In this document: positions 34,601 through 41,898 of the stretch, in pieces | Numbering within the stretch: position 1 is the first letter of the stretch | Layout of the letters: each line of letters opens with the position of its first letter | From: JBAZLV01 sp964586075 | GTDB taxonomy: Bacteria > Nitrospirota > UBA9217 | DNA length: 64,000 nucleotides | Assembly (NCBI GenBank): GCA_964586075.1 | Contig: CAZPGZ010000008.1 | Span: 45,937-109,936 of the forward strand | Reading direction: 5' to 3' | Program-made: the position numbers and the translations under genes | The notes under the pieces: model-generated | Databases searched by the model: none | Told to the model about the DNA's origin: nothing | The model's input: the letters and a program-made list of their open reading frames with translations, nothing else

Positions 34601-36055
34601 TGCTTCGAAAAAATTCAGTGCACACTCGTCGTACTGCGGATTGAAGCGTTTGTTCTCATCAAAAACCGAGGTGCAGCGCTTAACGTCGATTCCGGATATC
34701 CTGCCTGTCTCCGTTCTGATTCCGCTTATGCCCCAGGAATTATCGATGATGACGCCTTCCTCGCGCGCCTGTTCGAGTTCCCATCCGTGAGCAGGCATCT
34801 CATCGCACGCTTCGAGACACACGATCCTGACCGTTTTAGCGCCGAGCCTTTTTGCCGTGAGCGCCGCATCAACAGCCACATTGCCGCCGCCGATAACGAC
34901 GACCTTGCTTCCCACCGAGATCCTTTCTCCCAATGCCGCCCTGCGCAAAAAATCGAGACAATCGTATATTCCCTGCGGGTTGTCGTTTTCTATCGGGAGT
35001 GTTGCGGCCTTCTGCGTTCCCACGGCGAGAAACACTGCCTTGTATCCCTGCCGCTTCAAATCGTCCACGCTGAAATCGCGACCCAGGGCCTGATTATAAC
35101 TGATATCAATGCCGTGTGCCAGGATGGCGTCAATCTCTTTCCGCACCACATCCCTCGGCAGACGGTACTCAGGAATGGCAAAGCTGAGCATGCCGCCCGC
35201 CACCGGCATTTTCTCGAAGACCGTGACCCGGTATCCTTTGAGCGCGAGGTCCCGGGCGCAGGTCATGCCTGCCGGACCGCTTCCGATTACGGCAACCTTC
35301 TCAAGCTTTTCTCCGGGCAGTTCAGGTTTTTTGAATCCTCCCTGGCTGTCTTCCCAGTCCGTCAAAAACCGCTTTAAATGGCAGATCGCGACAGGTTCAT
35401 CCAGTTCGTTTCTCCGGCAGCCGTCTTCGCAGGGATGAGCGCAGACCCGTCCACAGACGGCCGGAAACGGATTGTTTCTCCTGACCACTTCGAGGGCCTC
35501 GCCAAATCTGCCGCGGGCGATGAGCGCCACGTACGCATGGGCGTTTACTTCTGCGGGACATTCAATCCGGCACGGGGAAACGCCATCCTTGTCGATGGCG
35601 ACGGCACCGGGCACTGCCTGCGCATATCTGCGGCTGATGGCCGTGCATTTTACCAGATCCTGGTTGAATTCGCTGGCGACGGCCACCGGACACTTCTGTA
35701 CGCAGTCCTCGCAGCCGGTGCATTTTTTGAGATCAACATACCGCGCCTTTTTGCGGATTGTGGCGGTAAAGTCTCCGGCCTCCCCCGCAAGGCTGATCAG
35801 TTCTGAGCAGGAATGAATATCGATGTTCAGGTGCCTGCCCACGTCCACCATTTTGGGTGAAATCATGCACATGGCGCAGTCGCCCGTGGGGAAGGTCTTG
35901 TCGAGCATGGACATGATCCCGCCGATGGAGGACTCCTGCTGCACCAGGTGCACTTTGAGCCCGCTTTCCGCGAGGTCCAGAGACGCCTGCATCCCGCCGA
36001 TGCCGCCGCCCACGACCAGTACTGATCCGCGTCTTATAGGTTTTGCTTCGCTCAC
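31622..36055 (-). CDS. giant HdrA fusion: HdrA split by a GltD/NfnB module, plus second HdrA
   Basis: 1,477 residues, GTG start. Residues ~10-155 are the first part of HdrA (FAD motif VVGGGIGGMQA, CTGCEDCVQKCP at 112-122). At ~160 a complete GltD/NfnB-like module is inserted: Fe-S cysteines at 162, 166, 201, 205, 209 and 213, FAD site VIGSGPAGM at 256-264, and NAD(P) site VIGGGNVAVDAA at 387-398. HdrA resumes at ~612 with a ferredoxin motif (CSECMLCVSAC, near 630) and runs to ~910. Residues 925-1050 are an HdrA N-terminal domain (VFVCSCG). A second HdrA follows, with FAD motif VVGGGIAGM at 1068-1076 and two C-terminal ferredoxin clusters (1408-1418, 1438-1448). Typical HdrA is 650-800 residues. 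Expected role: flavin-based bifurcation for MetF. Confidence 0.9.
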   Translation of the reverse strand: MSEAKPIRRGSVLVVGGGIGGMQASLDLAESGLKVHLVQQESSIGGIMSMLDKTFPTGDCAMCMISPKMVDVGRHLNIDIHSCSELISLAGEAGDFTATIRKKARYVDLKKCTGCEDCVQKCPVAVASEFNQDLVKCTAISRRYAQAVPGAVAIDKDGVSPCRIECPAEVNAHAYVALIARGRFGEALEVVRRNNPFPAVCGRVCAHPCEDGCRRNELDEPVAICHLKRFLTDWEDSQGGFKKPELPGEKLEKVAVIGSGPAGMTCARDLALKGYRVTVFEKMPVAGGMLSFAIPEYRLPRDVVRKEIDAILAHGIDISYNQALGRDFSVDDLKRQGYKAVFLAVGTQKAATLPIENDNPQGIYDCLDFLRRAALGERISVGSKVVVIGGGNVAVDAALTAKRLGAKTVRIVCLEACDEMPAHGWELEQAREEGVIIDNSWGISGIRTETGRISGIDVKRCTSVFDENKRFNPQYDECALNFFEADTVIFAVGLSVDASFKKGIEMLDVLPGGRINADPATCRTNVEGVFAGGDSVSGPSTIIEAIASGARAAESINHFLRGTSPPANRVKISERIKAVKDLTGLKKARRRRVPMLSAAEREGNFKEIARGYSEEDAVAEASRCLSCAACSECMLCVSACQAKAVNHEMVAVEEIALNVGSVILAPGLEPYNPAARGELGFGRWPNVVTSLQFERILSASGPYKGEIRRPGDGKHPVRIAWLQCVGSRDPHNANPWCSSVCCMYATKQAVIAREHDQKIEPSVFYMDMRAYGKDFDRYVERAKNEYGVRYVRSMVSAVREEAETGNLLLRFVREDGSLVDEVFDMVVLSIGLEPGKNSAPLAEICGIELNSHRFPKTTTFAPVDTNRPGVFVTGIYQGPKDIPDTVMQGSAVAGQAMALLGGSRWSETIQKVLPPEKDVAGEEPRLGVFVCSCGFNIAGTIDVKKVVQEVEHLPAVVHAENLLYSCSQDNQEKIKQLIREKGINRVLVASCTPRTHTQIFQDTIREAGLNAYLFELADIREQCSWCHMDRKEEATEKAVRLVKMMVAKVRLLQPVKTETVNVVPACLVVGGGIAGMTTALSLADQGFGVHLVEQAEDLGGLARSFYYTQDGSDVQHFLRSQKLRVMSHPRIAVYTGVEVQKTEGFVGNFKTLLTDGSTFQHGTVVIATGGIEYQPTEYFYGKNSRVITQRELEKKIHDGLQPESGQRYVMIQCVGSREEPAQYCSRVCCQDALKNAIKLKERNPKSQVVVLYREMRAYGLREDYYAQARDMGVLFVRYEVDKKPTVQEAGNGLRVTVRDPVLNRELSMDADSLVLSTGLRPHPSAEKTGRIYKITRTADGYFLESHMKLRPVDLGSEGLFVAGLAHAPKNFDETISQALAAAGRAGTVLSHETLAVSGLIAKHTRELCMSCLSCLRICPFGSPYIDEEGRVSHNEVMCQGCGLCAGVCPAKAFQVNGFRDEQMLAMVDAAVECEGNG

Positions 36056-36105
36056 GCAACAATCCCCTGCATTATTCCTGAACGGAACTTATGATGACGG
36101 CAAAA

Positions 36106-36993
36106 TCATTCACTCAGCAACTCCAGTGCGTCCACAATATGCCGGTCCACCTGCATCTCCACGGGATCAATTCCCAGAGATGCTCCGATCAACTCCGTTA
36201 TGAAGTAAACCGGCAGTATCTTTTTCAATCCATACTTCGCGTTGATTTCATCCTGATACGCGTCCATGTTGAGCTGGCAAAGCGGACAGGAAGTGACCAG
36301 ACAGTTCGCCCCGCGTGCGGCCGCGTCCTTCAGTATCCCGAACATCAGGAGCAGCGATTGTTCCTTATCGTTAAAAGCCGCGGACGCGCCGCAGCAATCC
36401 GTCTTGCAGTTCCAGTCCATCGGCTCCGCGCCCGTTGCGTCACAGATAATCTCCATTGCCTGAGGGTTTTCCACGGAGTCGGCCACATCCATATCGCACG
36501 GGAACCGGGACAGAAGGCAGCCGTAATAACAGGCCGGCCGGAGGCCGGAAAGCTTTCTGACCACCTTTGTTTGAAAATCGTGCGTGTCCACCTTCGGGAG
36601 CAGGACTTCAAGAATATTCGATACCTTGATTGAATCGACAACTTTACGGACAAGCCCGGCATTGATGGTTTCCCTGAGTGCCGCATCAGACTGGAGCATT
36701 TTCCGAGCCGCCATCGTCCTGCTGTAGCAGGAAGAGCAGGGAATGACGAGCTCCGGGAGCCCCGTGGCGTCGGCAATCCCAAGGTTTCTTGCCGGCAGCG
36801 CCGCGGCGAGAAAATCGTCTGTCTTGCCCGCGGACGACGTCCCGCAGCAGTTCCAGTCTTCGATCTCCCGGAGTTCTATTCCGAGCCGCCTGAACACGAG
36901 TCTGCACTGGACGTCATACAACTTTGAGGACGCATGCAGCGAACAACCTGGATAATACGCAATTTCCTGTATGGTGCCTTGCTCGGATTTCAT
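36106..36993 (-). CDS. hdrB: HdrB-type heterodisulfide reductase subunit
   Basis: 295 residues with two CCG domains. First: YYPGCSLH, WNCCGT and IPCSSCYS. Second: CYYGC, DCCGA and TSCPLCQLN. In methanogen HdrB each CCG domain holds a noncubane [4Fe-4S] cluster that splits CoM-S-S-CoB; here, next to MetF, the true substrate is probably different or the subunit is only an electron relay. The ATG at 36993 is preferred over a TTG one codon earlier. Nine bases separate it from hdrC. Confidence 0.92.
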   Translation of the reverse strand: MKSEQGTIQEIAYYPGCSLHASSKLYDVQCRLVFRRLGIELREIEDWNCCGTSSAGKTDDFLAAALPARNLGIADATGLPELVIPCSSCYSRTMAARKMLQSDAALRETINAGLVRKVVDSIKVSNILEVLLPKVDTHDFQTKVVRKLSGLRPACYYGCLLSRFPCDMDVADSVENPQAMEIICDATGAEPMDWNCKTDCCGASAAFNDKEQSLLLMFGILKDAAARGANCLVTSCPLCQLNMDAYQDEINAKYGLKKILPVYFITELIGASLGIDPVEMQVDRHIVDALELLSE

Positions 36994-37002
36994 CAATGTT
37001 TT

Positions 37003-37641
37003 TTACCGAACCGATCTTTGGGTTTCTGCAGCATTGCTTTTTTTGATCTGTCTTGCTTTTAGAAACAAGGCTTTTATCTCGGACCGTCTTTTGATTGCGA
37101 TCTGGCCCACGTGCACTCTCTTTTTTTTCAGCAATGCCAAGCCGAGCCGCACCTGGCCAAGCAGATCATCAAAAACTGCCCGGAACCTGCCTCCGGCCAA
37201 TTCTCTTGACGCAACTTTGGCCTGATAAGCGGCCATGCCTTCAATTTCGTGAAACCGCCCCCGCCGCTTGAGCGACGCCAGAAAAGCATCGTGAAAATCC
37301 GTAATATTGGGCAGCGGGAGTTTCAATCCGGCCTCCCTTGCCATCTGCTTCAGCGTCTCGGCAATACGTGCCGTCTGGATCGCGTTCGGACATCTGGTCC
37401 CGCACGTATAACAGGCGATGCATTTCACGATCAAAGGATCACGCAAGGCCGCGTCCTTATCCTCAAGCAGGATAGTCCTGATCAGTCTGTCCGGCGCCGT
37501 CCCGTTTTCCCCTCCCACCGGGCATCCCGCTGCGCACCGCCGGCACTGGTAGCACGCCGTCAGGTTCTGTCCCGAGCGCTCCGTGACTGTTTCCGTCAAA
37601 AGACAGTTTGTCCCGGCTTCAGGGAATATATGTGAAGACAT
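37003..37641 (-). CDS. hdrC: HdrC-type ferredoxin subunit
   Basis: 212 residues with two [4Fe-4S] motifs, ACYQCRRCAAGCP (about residues 32-44) and CIACYTCGTRCPNAIQ (about 75-90), followed by a helical domain. It bridges HdrA and HdrB. The ATG at 37641 has AAGGAG eight bases upstream; the open frame before it is not homologous. First gene of the hdrC-hdrB-hdrA-mvhD-metV-metF run. Confidence 0.91.
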   Translation of the reverse strand: MSSHIFPEAGTNCLLTETVTERSGQNLTACYQCRRCAAGCPVGGENGTAPDRLIRTILLEDKDAALRDPLIVKCIACYTCGTRCPNAIQTARIAETLKQMAREAGLKLPLPNITDFHDAFLASLKRRGRFHEIEGMAAYQAKVASRELAGGRFRAVFDDLLGQVRLGLALLKKKRVHVGQIAIKRRSEIKALFLKARQIKKSNAAETQRSVR

Positions 37642-37752
37642 CGGCAAGACTCCTTGCTCTTTTTGGGTTATGCCCTCGGAAAAAACGATGATGAGCCCTT
37701 GTGAAACGGGGAAAATTGGCGACAACATTCTCTCGCACAGCGGCACGCGATT

Positions 37753-38316
37753 TTACGGTTTGTGCTTTAACAGCTCCAGCATTTCCAGCCGGGTGGACTC
37801 CTTTGAGCGGAACACGCCGCGGACCGCCGATGTTACAACATGTGACCCCGGTTTTTTCACGCCGCGCATGCTCATACACAAATGCTCGGCGTCGATCACC
37901 GCCATGGCGCCTTTGGGCTTCAAATGGGCGACAATCAGGTCCGCCAGCTGGGCCGTCAAACGTTCCTGCACCTGGGGCCGCTTGGCAAGTATCTCCAGGG
38001 CTCGCGCGAGAGCGCTGATACCGACAATCTTTCCCGCGCCGGGAATGTATGCGACGTGTGCTTTTCCGATAAAAGGAAGAAAATGATGCTCGCAGACCGA
38101 GTAGAAGGGAATGTCGCGGATGATGATCATCTCGTCGTGGTTTTCGCCGGTCATGGGCTTCAGCAGCTCATCGGTGTTCGCGGAAATGCCGGAAAAAATC
38201 TCCGCATACATCTCGGCCACGCGCGCGGGAGTGTCCTTCAACCCGGGGCGGTTCGGGTCTTCTCCAATGCCTTCCAGAATGAGCCGTACTCCTTTTTCGA
38301 TCTTGCTTCTGTCCAT
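37753..38316 (-). CDS. folE: GTP cyclohydrolase I
   Basis: 187-residue FolE that opens the folate/tetrahydropterin pathway (GTP to 7,8-dihydroneopterin triphosphate). The zinc and catalytic residues are present: SVCEHHFLPF (Cys and His), HLCMSMRG (His, Cys) and the GKAHVAYIPG segment. Normal length. It lies directly upstream of hdrC, feeding the folate needed by the rest of the island. Confidence 0.95.
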   Translation of the reverse strand: MDRSKIEKGVRLILEGIGEDPNRPGLKDTPARVAEMYAEIFSGISANTDELLKPMTGENHDEMIIIRDIPFYSVCEHHFLPFIGKAHVAYIPGAGKIVGISALARALEILAKRPQVQERLTAQLADLIVAHLKPKGAMAVIDAEHLCMSMRGVKKPGSHVVTSAVRGVFRSKESTRLEMLELLKHKP

Positions 38317-38354
38317 GTATTTTTGCGAACCCCTTAAAAACGGTCTGGCGAAAT

Positions 38355-38933
38355 TCAGGGAAACACTGTCTGGTTCCCTGCCTGTTTCACGGTGATAATT
38401 CTCTTCTCAGTTATAATTTTCCGGACCGGACAATCATGCGAATCCACGGGGATCCGCGGCAGTATCTGCACTTCAAACGCCAGTCCGATTGACAGTCCCT
38501 GATACCGGGCGAGAATCCGGTCATAGAACCCGGCACCGTGTCCCAACCGGTTGCCCTGCTCGTCAAATGCAAGAGCCGGCACAATCATGATATCCACGGT
38601 TTCGAGAACAACAGGGTTGTTCCCGACCGGCTCCGGAATGCCCCATACCCCCGGGGAAACATCCTTTTCCAACTCCCTGATTTCAAACAGCGCCAGGTCC
38701 CTGCCCTTGACCTTCGGCAGCACGACACGCTTGCCCATGGCCAGGGCTTTCCGTATCATCGGGATGGTGTCAACCTCGCTCCGGAACGATGCAAAGAACA
38801 TGACGGTTGACGATCTGATAAACTCCGGCAAACCAAACAACCGGTTCTCGATTTCCCGGCTTCCCGCCTGCCGCTCTTCCCGCGGCAGCCCATCCCGCGC
38901 CTCGGTTGCCTGTTTTCGTAGTGATGCTTTCAC
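38355..38933 (-). CDS. 5-formyltetrahydrofolate cyclo-ligase
   Basis: 192 residues of the MTHFS/YgfA family, which recycles 5-formyl-THF to methenyl-THF using ATP. Diagnostic parts: RKQ near the N terminus, FFASFRSEVDT, LPKV, WGIPEPVG and the nucleotide/folate-binding GNRLGHGAGFYDRIL. The GTG at 38933 is preceded by AGGAG with seven bases spacing, and similarity starts there. First gene of the minus-strand C1 island, with a TATAAT box just upstream. Confidence 0.92.
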   Translation of the reverse strand: MKASLRKQATEARDGLPREERQAGSREIENRLFGLPEFIRSSTVMFFASFRSEVDTIPMIRKALAMGKRVVLPKVKGRDLALFEIRELEKDVSPGVWGIPEPVGNNPVVLETVDIMIVPALAFDEQGNRLGHGAGFYDRILARYQGLSIGLAFEVQILPRIPVDSHDCPVRKIITEKRIITVKQAGNQTVFP

Positions 38934-38958
38934 AGACGCTCCTGAGACCAAAAGCCCG

Positions 38959-38964
38959 ATTATA
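38959..38964 (-). promoter_or_regulatory. probable -10 box at the head of the C1 island
   Basis: Perfect TATAAT on the minus strand, 25 bases before the GTG of the cyclo-ligase gene. The -35 region at 17-base spacing is poor, so this could be an activated promoter. It lies in the 38934-39217 gap that separates the island from divergent rlmN. Confidence 0.4.
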
Positions 38965-39217
38965 ATAGCATGGTACCGGACAACATTCCACTTAATTTTT
39001 TTGTACTTCCGGCCGAAATGCGGCATTTACGGCATAAAACGGGCGGCCTCGTGAACCGGAACCTGAGTTGCGGATGCCGCTTTTCCGGGTTCTGCGCGGC
39101 GCATGTCAATCTTGCTTTTACAGAATAAAGATGTTACATTTTGAAAGCCTGCGGCTCCTTCCGCAGAATACGCTGAACGCGACCAACCGGAATATTTGGC
39201 GCGAAGCCCTTGAAGGC

Positions 39218-40303
39218 ATGAAGAATCCCGTGGCCGGCTCAAAAATCAATATTAAATCACTGACCTATGAGGATTTGCAGACGCGTCTGCTTGAGCTCGG
39301 TCTTAAAAAATTCCGGACAGATCAGATTCTTCGCTGGATATATCTCAACCACGTCAGCTCTTTCGAAGAGATGACGAATATCGCGAAACACGAACGGGAT
39401 CTTCTTGCGGCTACTTTTTGCATTTCAACCCCCGCGATTTGCAGAATGGAGGTCTCGCAAGACGGCACCAGAAAAGTCCTGTTCAAACTAGCGGATGAAC
39501 ACACAATCGAAAGTGTCCTGATCCCTGACGAAGACCGCATGACGCTCTGTATATCATCGCAGGTCGGCTGCCGGCTCGGCTGCATTTTTTGCCTGACCGG
39601 AAAACAGGGTTTCCGCCGGAACCTTGCCGCCCATGAGATTGCCGACCAGGTGCTTGAGATTTCACGGTTGCTGGATTCGGAGGGGACAGGAAAAATTACC
39701 AACATCGTGCTGATGGGCATGGGGGAACCGCTTGCAAATTTGGGGGAGGTTGTAAAAGCAATACGGATCATTACCTCGGATAAATACCTTGGTTTTTCTC
39801 CGCGCCGCGTTACGCTTTCCACGGCCGGCCTCGTTCCGGAAATGGGCGCCCTGGCGAAAGCAAACACCAGGGTGAATCTCGCGGTCTCCCTGAACGCGAC
39901 AACGAACGAAGTCAGAGACGATATCATGCCCGTGAACAGACGCTATCCGATCGAAGATGTCCTGGCCGCCTGCAGGCATTACCCCCTTGAGCCGCGCCGG
40001 CGCATTACGTTCGAATACGTACTGTTAAAAGACAAAAACGATTCAGAAGCCGATGCCCGGCGTCTGGCGCAGCTGCTCAAAGGCATCCGGTGCAAGATAA
40101 ATCTCATACCATTCAACCCCTTTCCCGGGAGTTCTTTAAAGAGGCCCGGGGAAACAACGGTTCGGCTCTTTCAAAAAATACTGCTTGACCACCATTACAC
40201 GGCGCCTGTCCGGGAATCGCGCGGCGGTGACATCTCCGCCGCATGCGGCCAGCTCAGAGAGCGTGACGACGCCGCAGCGCATGCGGGGAGGGAACGACAA
40301 TGA
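39218..40303 (+). CDS. rlmN: 23S rRNA (adenine-2503-C2)-methyltransferase RlmN
   Basis: 361-residue radical-SAM enzyme. The CxxxCxxC cluster motif is Cys118, Cys122, Cys125 (CRLGCIFC). It also carries GMGEPLAN, the STAG...P segment and the C-terminal methyl-carrying cysteine region (ISAACGQL). It methylates A2503 of 23S rRNA and A37 of some tRNAs. The ATG at 39218 gives the family's normal length; the frame is open for 50 more codons upstream. Its stop overlaps the start of the UxaA-type lyase gene by four bases. Confidence 0.94.
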   Translation: MKNPVAGSKINIKSLTYEDLQTRLLELGLKKFRTDQILRWIYLNHVSSFEEMTNIAKHERDLLAATFCISTPAICRMEVSQDGTRKVLFKLADEHTIESVLIPDEDRMTLCISSQVGCRLGCIFCLTGKQGFRRNLAAHEIADQVLEISRLLDSEGTGKITNIVLMGMGEPLANLGEVVKAIRIITSDKYLGFSPRRVTLSTAGLVPEMGALAKANTRVNLAVSLNATTNEVRDDIMPVNRRYPIEDVLAACRHYPLEPRRRITFEYVLLKDKNDSEADARRLAQLLKGIRCKINLIPFNPFPGSSLKRPGETTVRLFQKILLDHHYTAPVRESRGGDISAACGQLRERDDAAAHAGRERQ

Positions 40304-41463
40304 ATTTTTCAGGATACCGCCGTCCGGACGGCACTGCAGGCCTTCGCAATCACGTCCTTGTCATTCCCTCTGTTGTATGCGCAAACAGGGTCGCCCGGGG
40401 AATTTCGCAGCAGGTCGATGGCACCATTTGGGTTGAGCACCAGCATGGTTGCTGCCAATTGGGAGCCGACGCGGAGCTTACCACAAGGATTCTTGTCGCC
40501 CATGGTACGCACCCTAATGTCTATGGAGTGATTGTCGTCGGACTCGGCTGTGAAACGCTGCGGGCGCAGGACATCGCCGCGCGGATTCAAGAGCACTGTC
40601 CGTACAAACCGGTCCACACCGTCATCATGCAGGATCTCGGAGGATCAATCAAGGCAACCGCCAACGGAGCAGCCGCAGCACGGGAAATGACAAAGACCGC
40701 GGCCACGCTGACCAGGACGCCGATTGCCGTTTCGGAACTCATCCTGGGAACGGAATGCGGCGGATCCGATGCCTGTTCAGGAATTTCCGCAAACCCCTCG
40801 CTCGGCGTCGCGAGCGATCTGCTGATCGATGCGGGAGGCACCGTGATTCTGGCGGAAACAACCGAGTTGATCGGCGCAGAACATCTGGTCGCCGCCCGGG
40901 CAGCAAATAAACAGCTTGCCAAACAATGCTATGAGGTCATTCACCGGTGCGAACAGGCGGCAATGGCGATGGGCGTCGACATGCGGGGCGGACAGCCGAC
41001 CCCGGGAAATATCGAAGGTGGATTGTCGTCCATCGAAGAAAAATCTCTCGGCTGCATACGCAAAGCGGGCAGCAGGCCTCTTCAGGACATCGTTGATTAC
41101 GCGATGCCGGTCACCAAAAAAGGCCTTGTCTGGATGGATACGCCGGGGCATGATATCGAACAGATCACCGGCATGGTGGCCGGAGGCTGCCATATCGTGG
41201 TCTTTACCACGGGGCGCGGCACCTGCTGCGGCTCTCCCATAGCGCCGACGCTGAAAGTCGCGTCAAATACGCAGCTCTTTGAAAGAATGCTCGACAACAT
41301 GGACATCAATGCGGGCACCGTCGTCACCGGAGAAGAAACCATACAGCAGGTGGGGCAAAAAATCTTTAACGAAATAATCCTTACCGCATCCGGCAAGCCC
41401 GCGAAGGCAGAGGTGCTGGGTTTCAATGATTTCGCGATCAGGCGCATCGGGCCGACCATGTAA
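40300..41463 (+). CDS. UxaA/SuyB-family lyase, large subunit
   Basis: 387 residues matching the C-terminal/large subunit of altronate dehydratase, galactarate dehydratase and (2R)-sulfolactate sulfo-lyase. Typical blocks: GYRRPDGTAGLRN at the N terminus, EHQHGCCQLG, GLGCE, the metal-site LGTECGGSDACSG and FTTGRGTCCGSP. Altronate would be expected beside uronate genes, which are absent, so substrate is open; sulfolactate or another 2-hydroxy acid is possible. The paired small SAF-domain subunit follows at 41507. Confidence 0.85.
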   Translation: MNFSGYRRPDGTAGLRNHVLVIPSVVCANRVARGISQQVDGTIWVEHQHGCCQLGADAELTTRILVAHGTHPNVYGVIVVGLGCETLRAQDIAARIQEHCPYKPVHTVIMQDLGGSIKATANGAAAAREMTKTAATLTRTPIAVSELILGTECGGSDACSGISANPSLGVASDLLIDAGGTVILAETTELIGAEHLVAARAANKQLAKQCYEVIHRCEQAAMAMGVDMRGGQPTPGNIEGGLSSIEEKSLGCIRKAGSRPLQDIVDYAMPVTKKGLVWMDTPGHDIEQITGMVAGGCHIVVFTTGRGTCCGSPIAPTLKVASNTQLFERMLDNMDINAGTVVTGEETIQQVGQKIFNEIILTASGKPAKAEVLGFNDFAIRRIGPTM

Positions 41464-41506
41464 CCGGTGCGCGAAAAAGAAATGACGCTCTTTAAGGAGT
41501 TTGACA

Positions 41507-41806
41507 ATGTCGAGGATTCGGGCTATTGTAATGAAGCTTTCAGACAACACGGCGACGGCAGTTGAAACCATCGAACCCGGCACCGGGATCACGCTGGATG
41601 TTGCCGGGCAGCAAATCCGCCTTCATGTCACGGAAACAATTCCGTTCGGGCATAAGCTTGCGGTGCGCGATATCGCCAAGGGTGCCTCGATCATAAAATA
41701 CGGGGAAACCATCGGCACTGCCACCCGTGATATCATAACCGGGCAGCATGTGCATGTTCACAATATGGAAAGCAACCGCGGGAGGGGAGACAAAGCCCGG
41801 CAGTAA
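41507..41806 (+). CDS. SAF-domain small subunit of UxaA/SuyA-family lyase
   Basis: 99 residues forming one SAF domain, the N-terminal part of single-chain altronate dehydratases and the stand-alone SuyA subunit. Key stretch: ETIPFGHKLAVRDIAKGASIIKYGETIG, then ITGQHVHVHN with the metal-binding histidines. AAGGAG at 41494-41499 sets the ATG at 41507. The large subunit is upstream, the reverse of the order in many suyAB operons. Confidence 0.85.
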   Translation: MSRIRAIVMKLSDNTATAVETIEPGTGITLDVAGQQIRLHVTETIPFGHKLAVRDIAKGASIIKYGETIGTATRDIITGQHVHVHNMESNRGRGDKARQ

Positions 41807-41839
41807 ATGCCGAGGTGCCCGCGGTCCTTCGGTCTCTGC

Positions 41840-41868
41840 TTGACCTCGCGGTTCTATTCCTATATGAT
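41840..41868 (+). promoter_or_regulatory. probable sigma70 promoter
   Basis: TTGACC (41840-41845), 17-base spacer, TATGAT (41863-41868), 30 bases before the ATG at 41899. It gives the next gene its own promoter right after the lyase operon. Confidence 0.6.
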
Positions 41869-41898
41869 TCGAAAGATCGTATCGAGATTATAACGACC

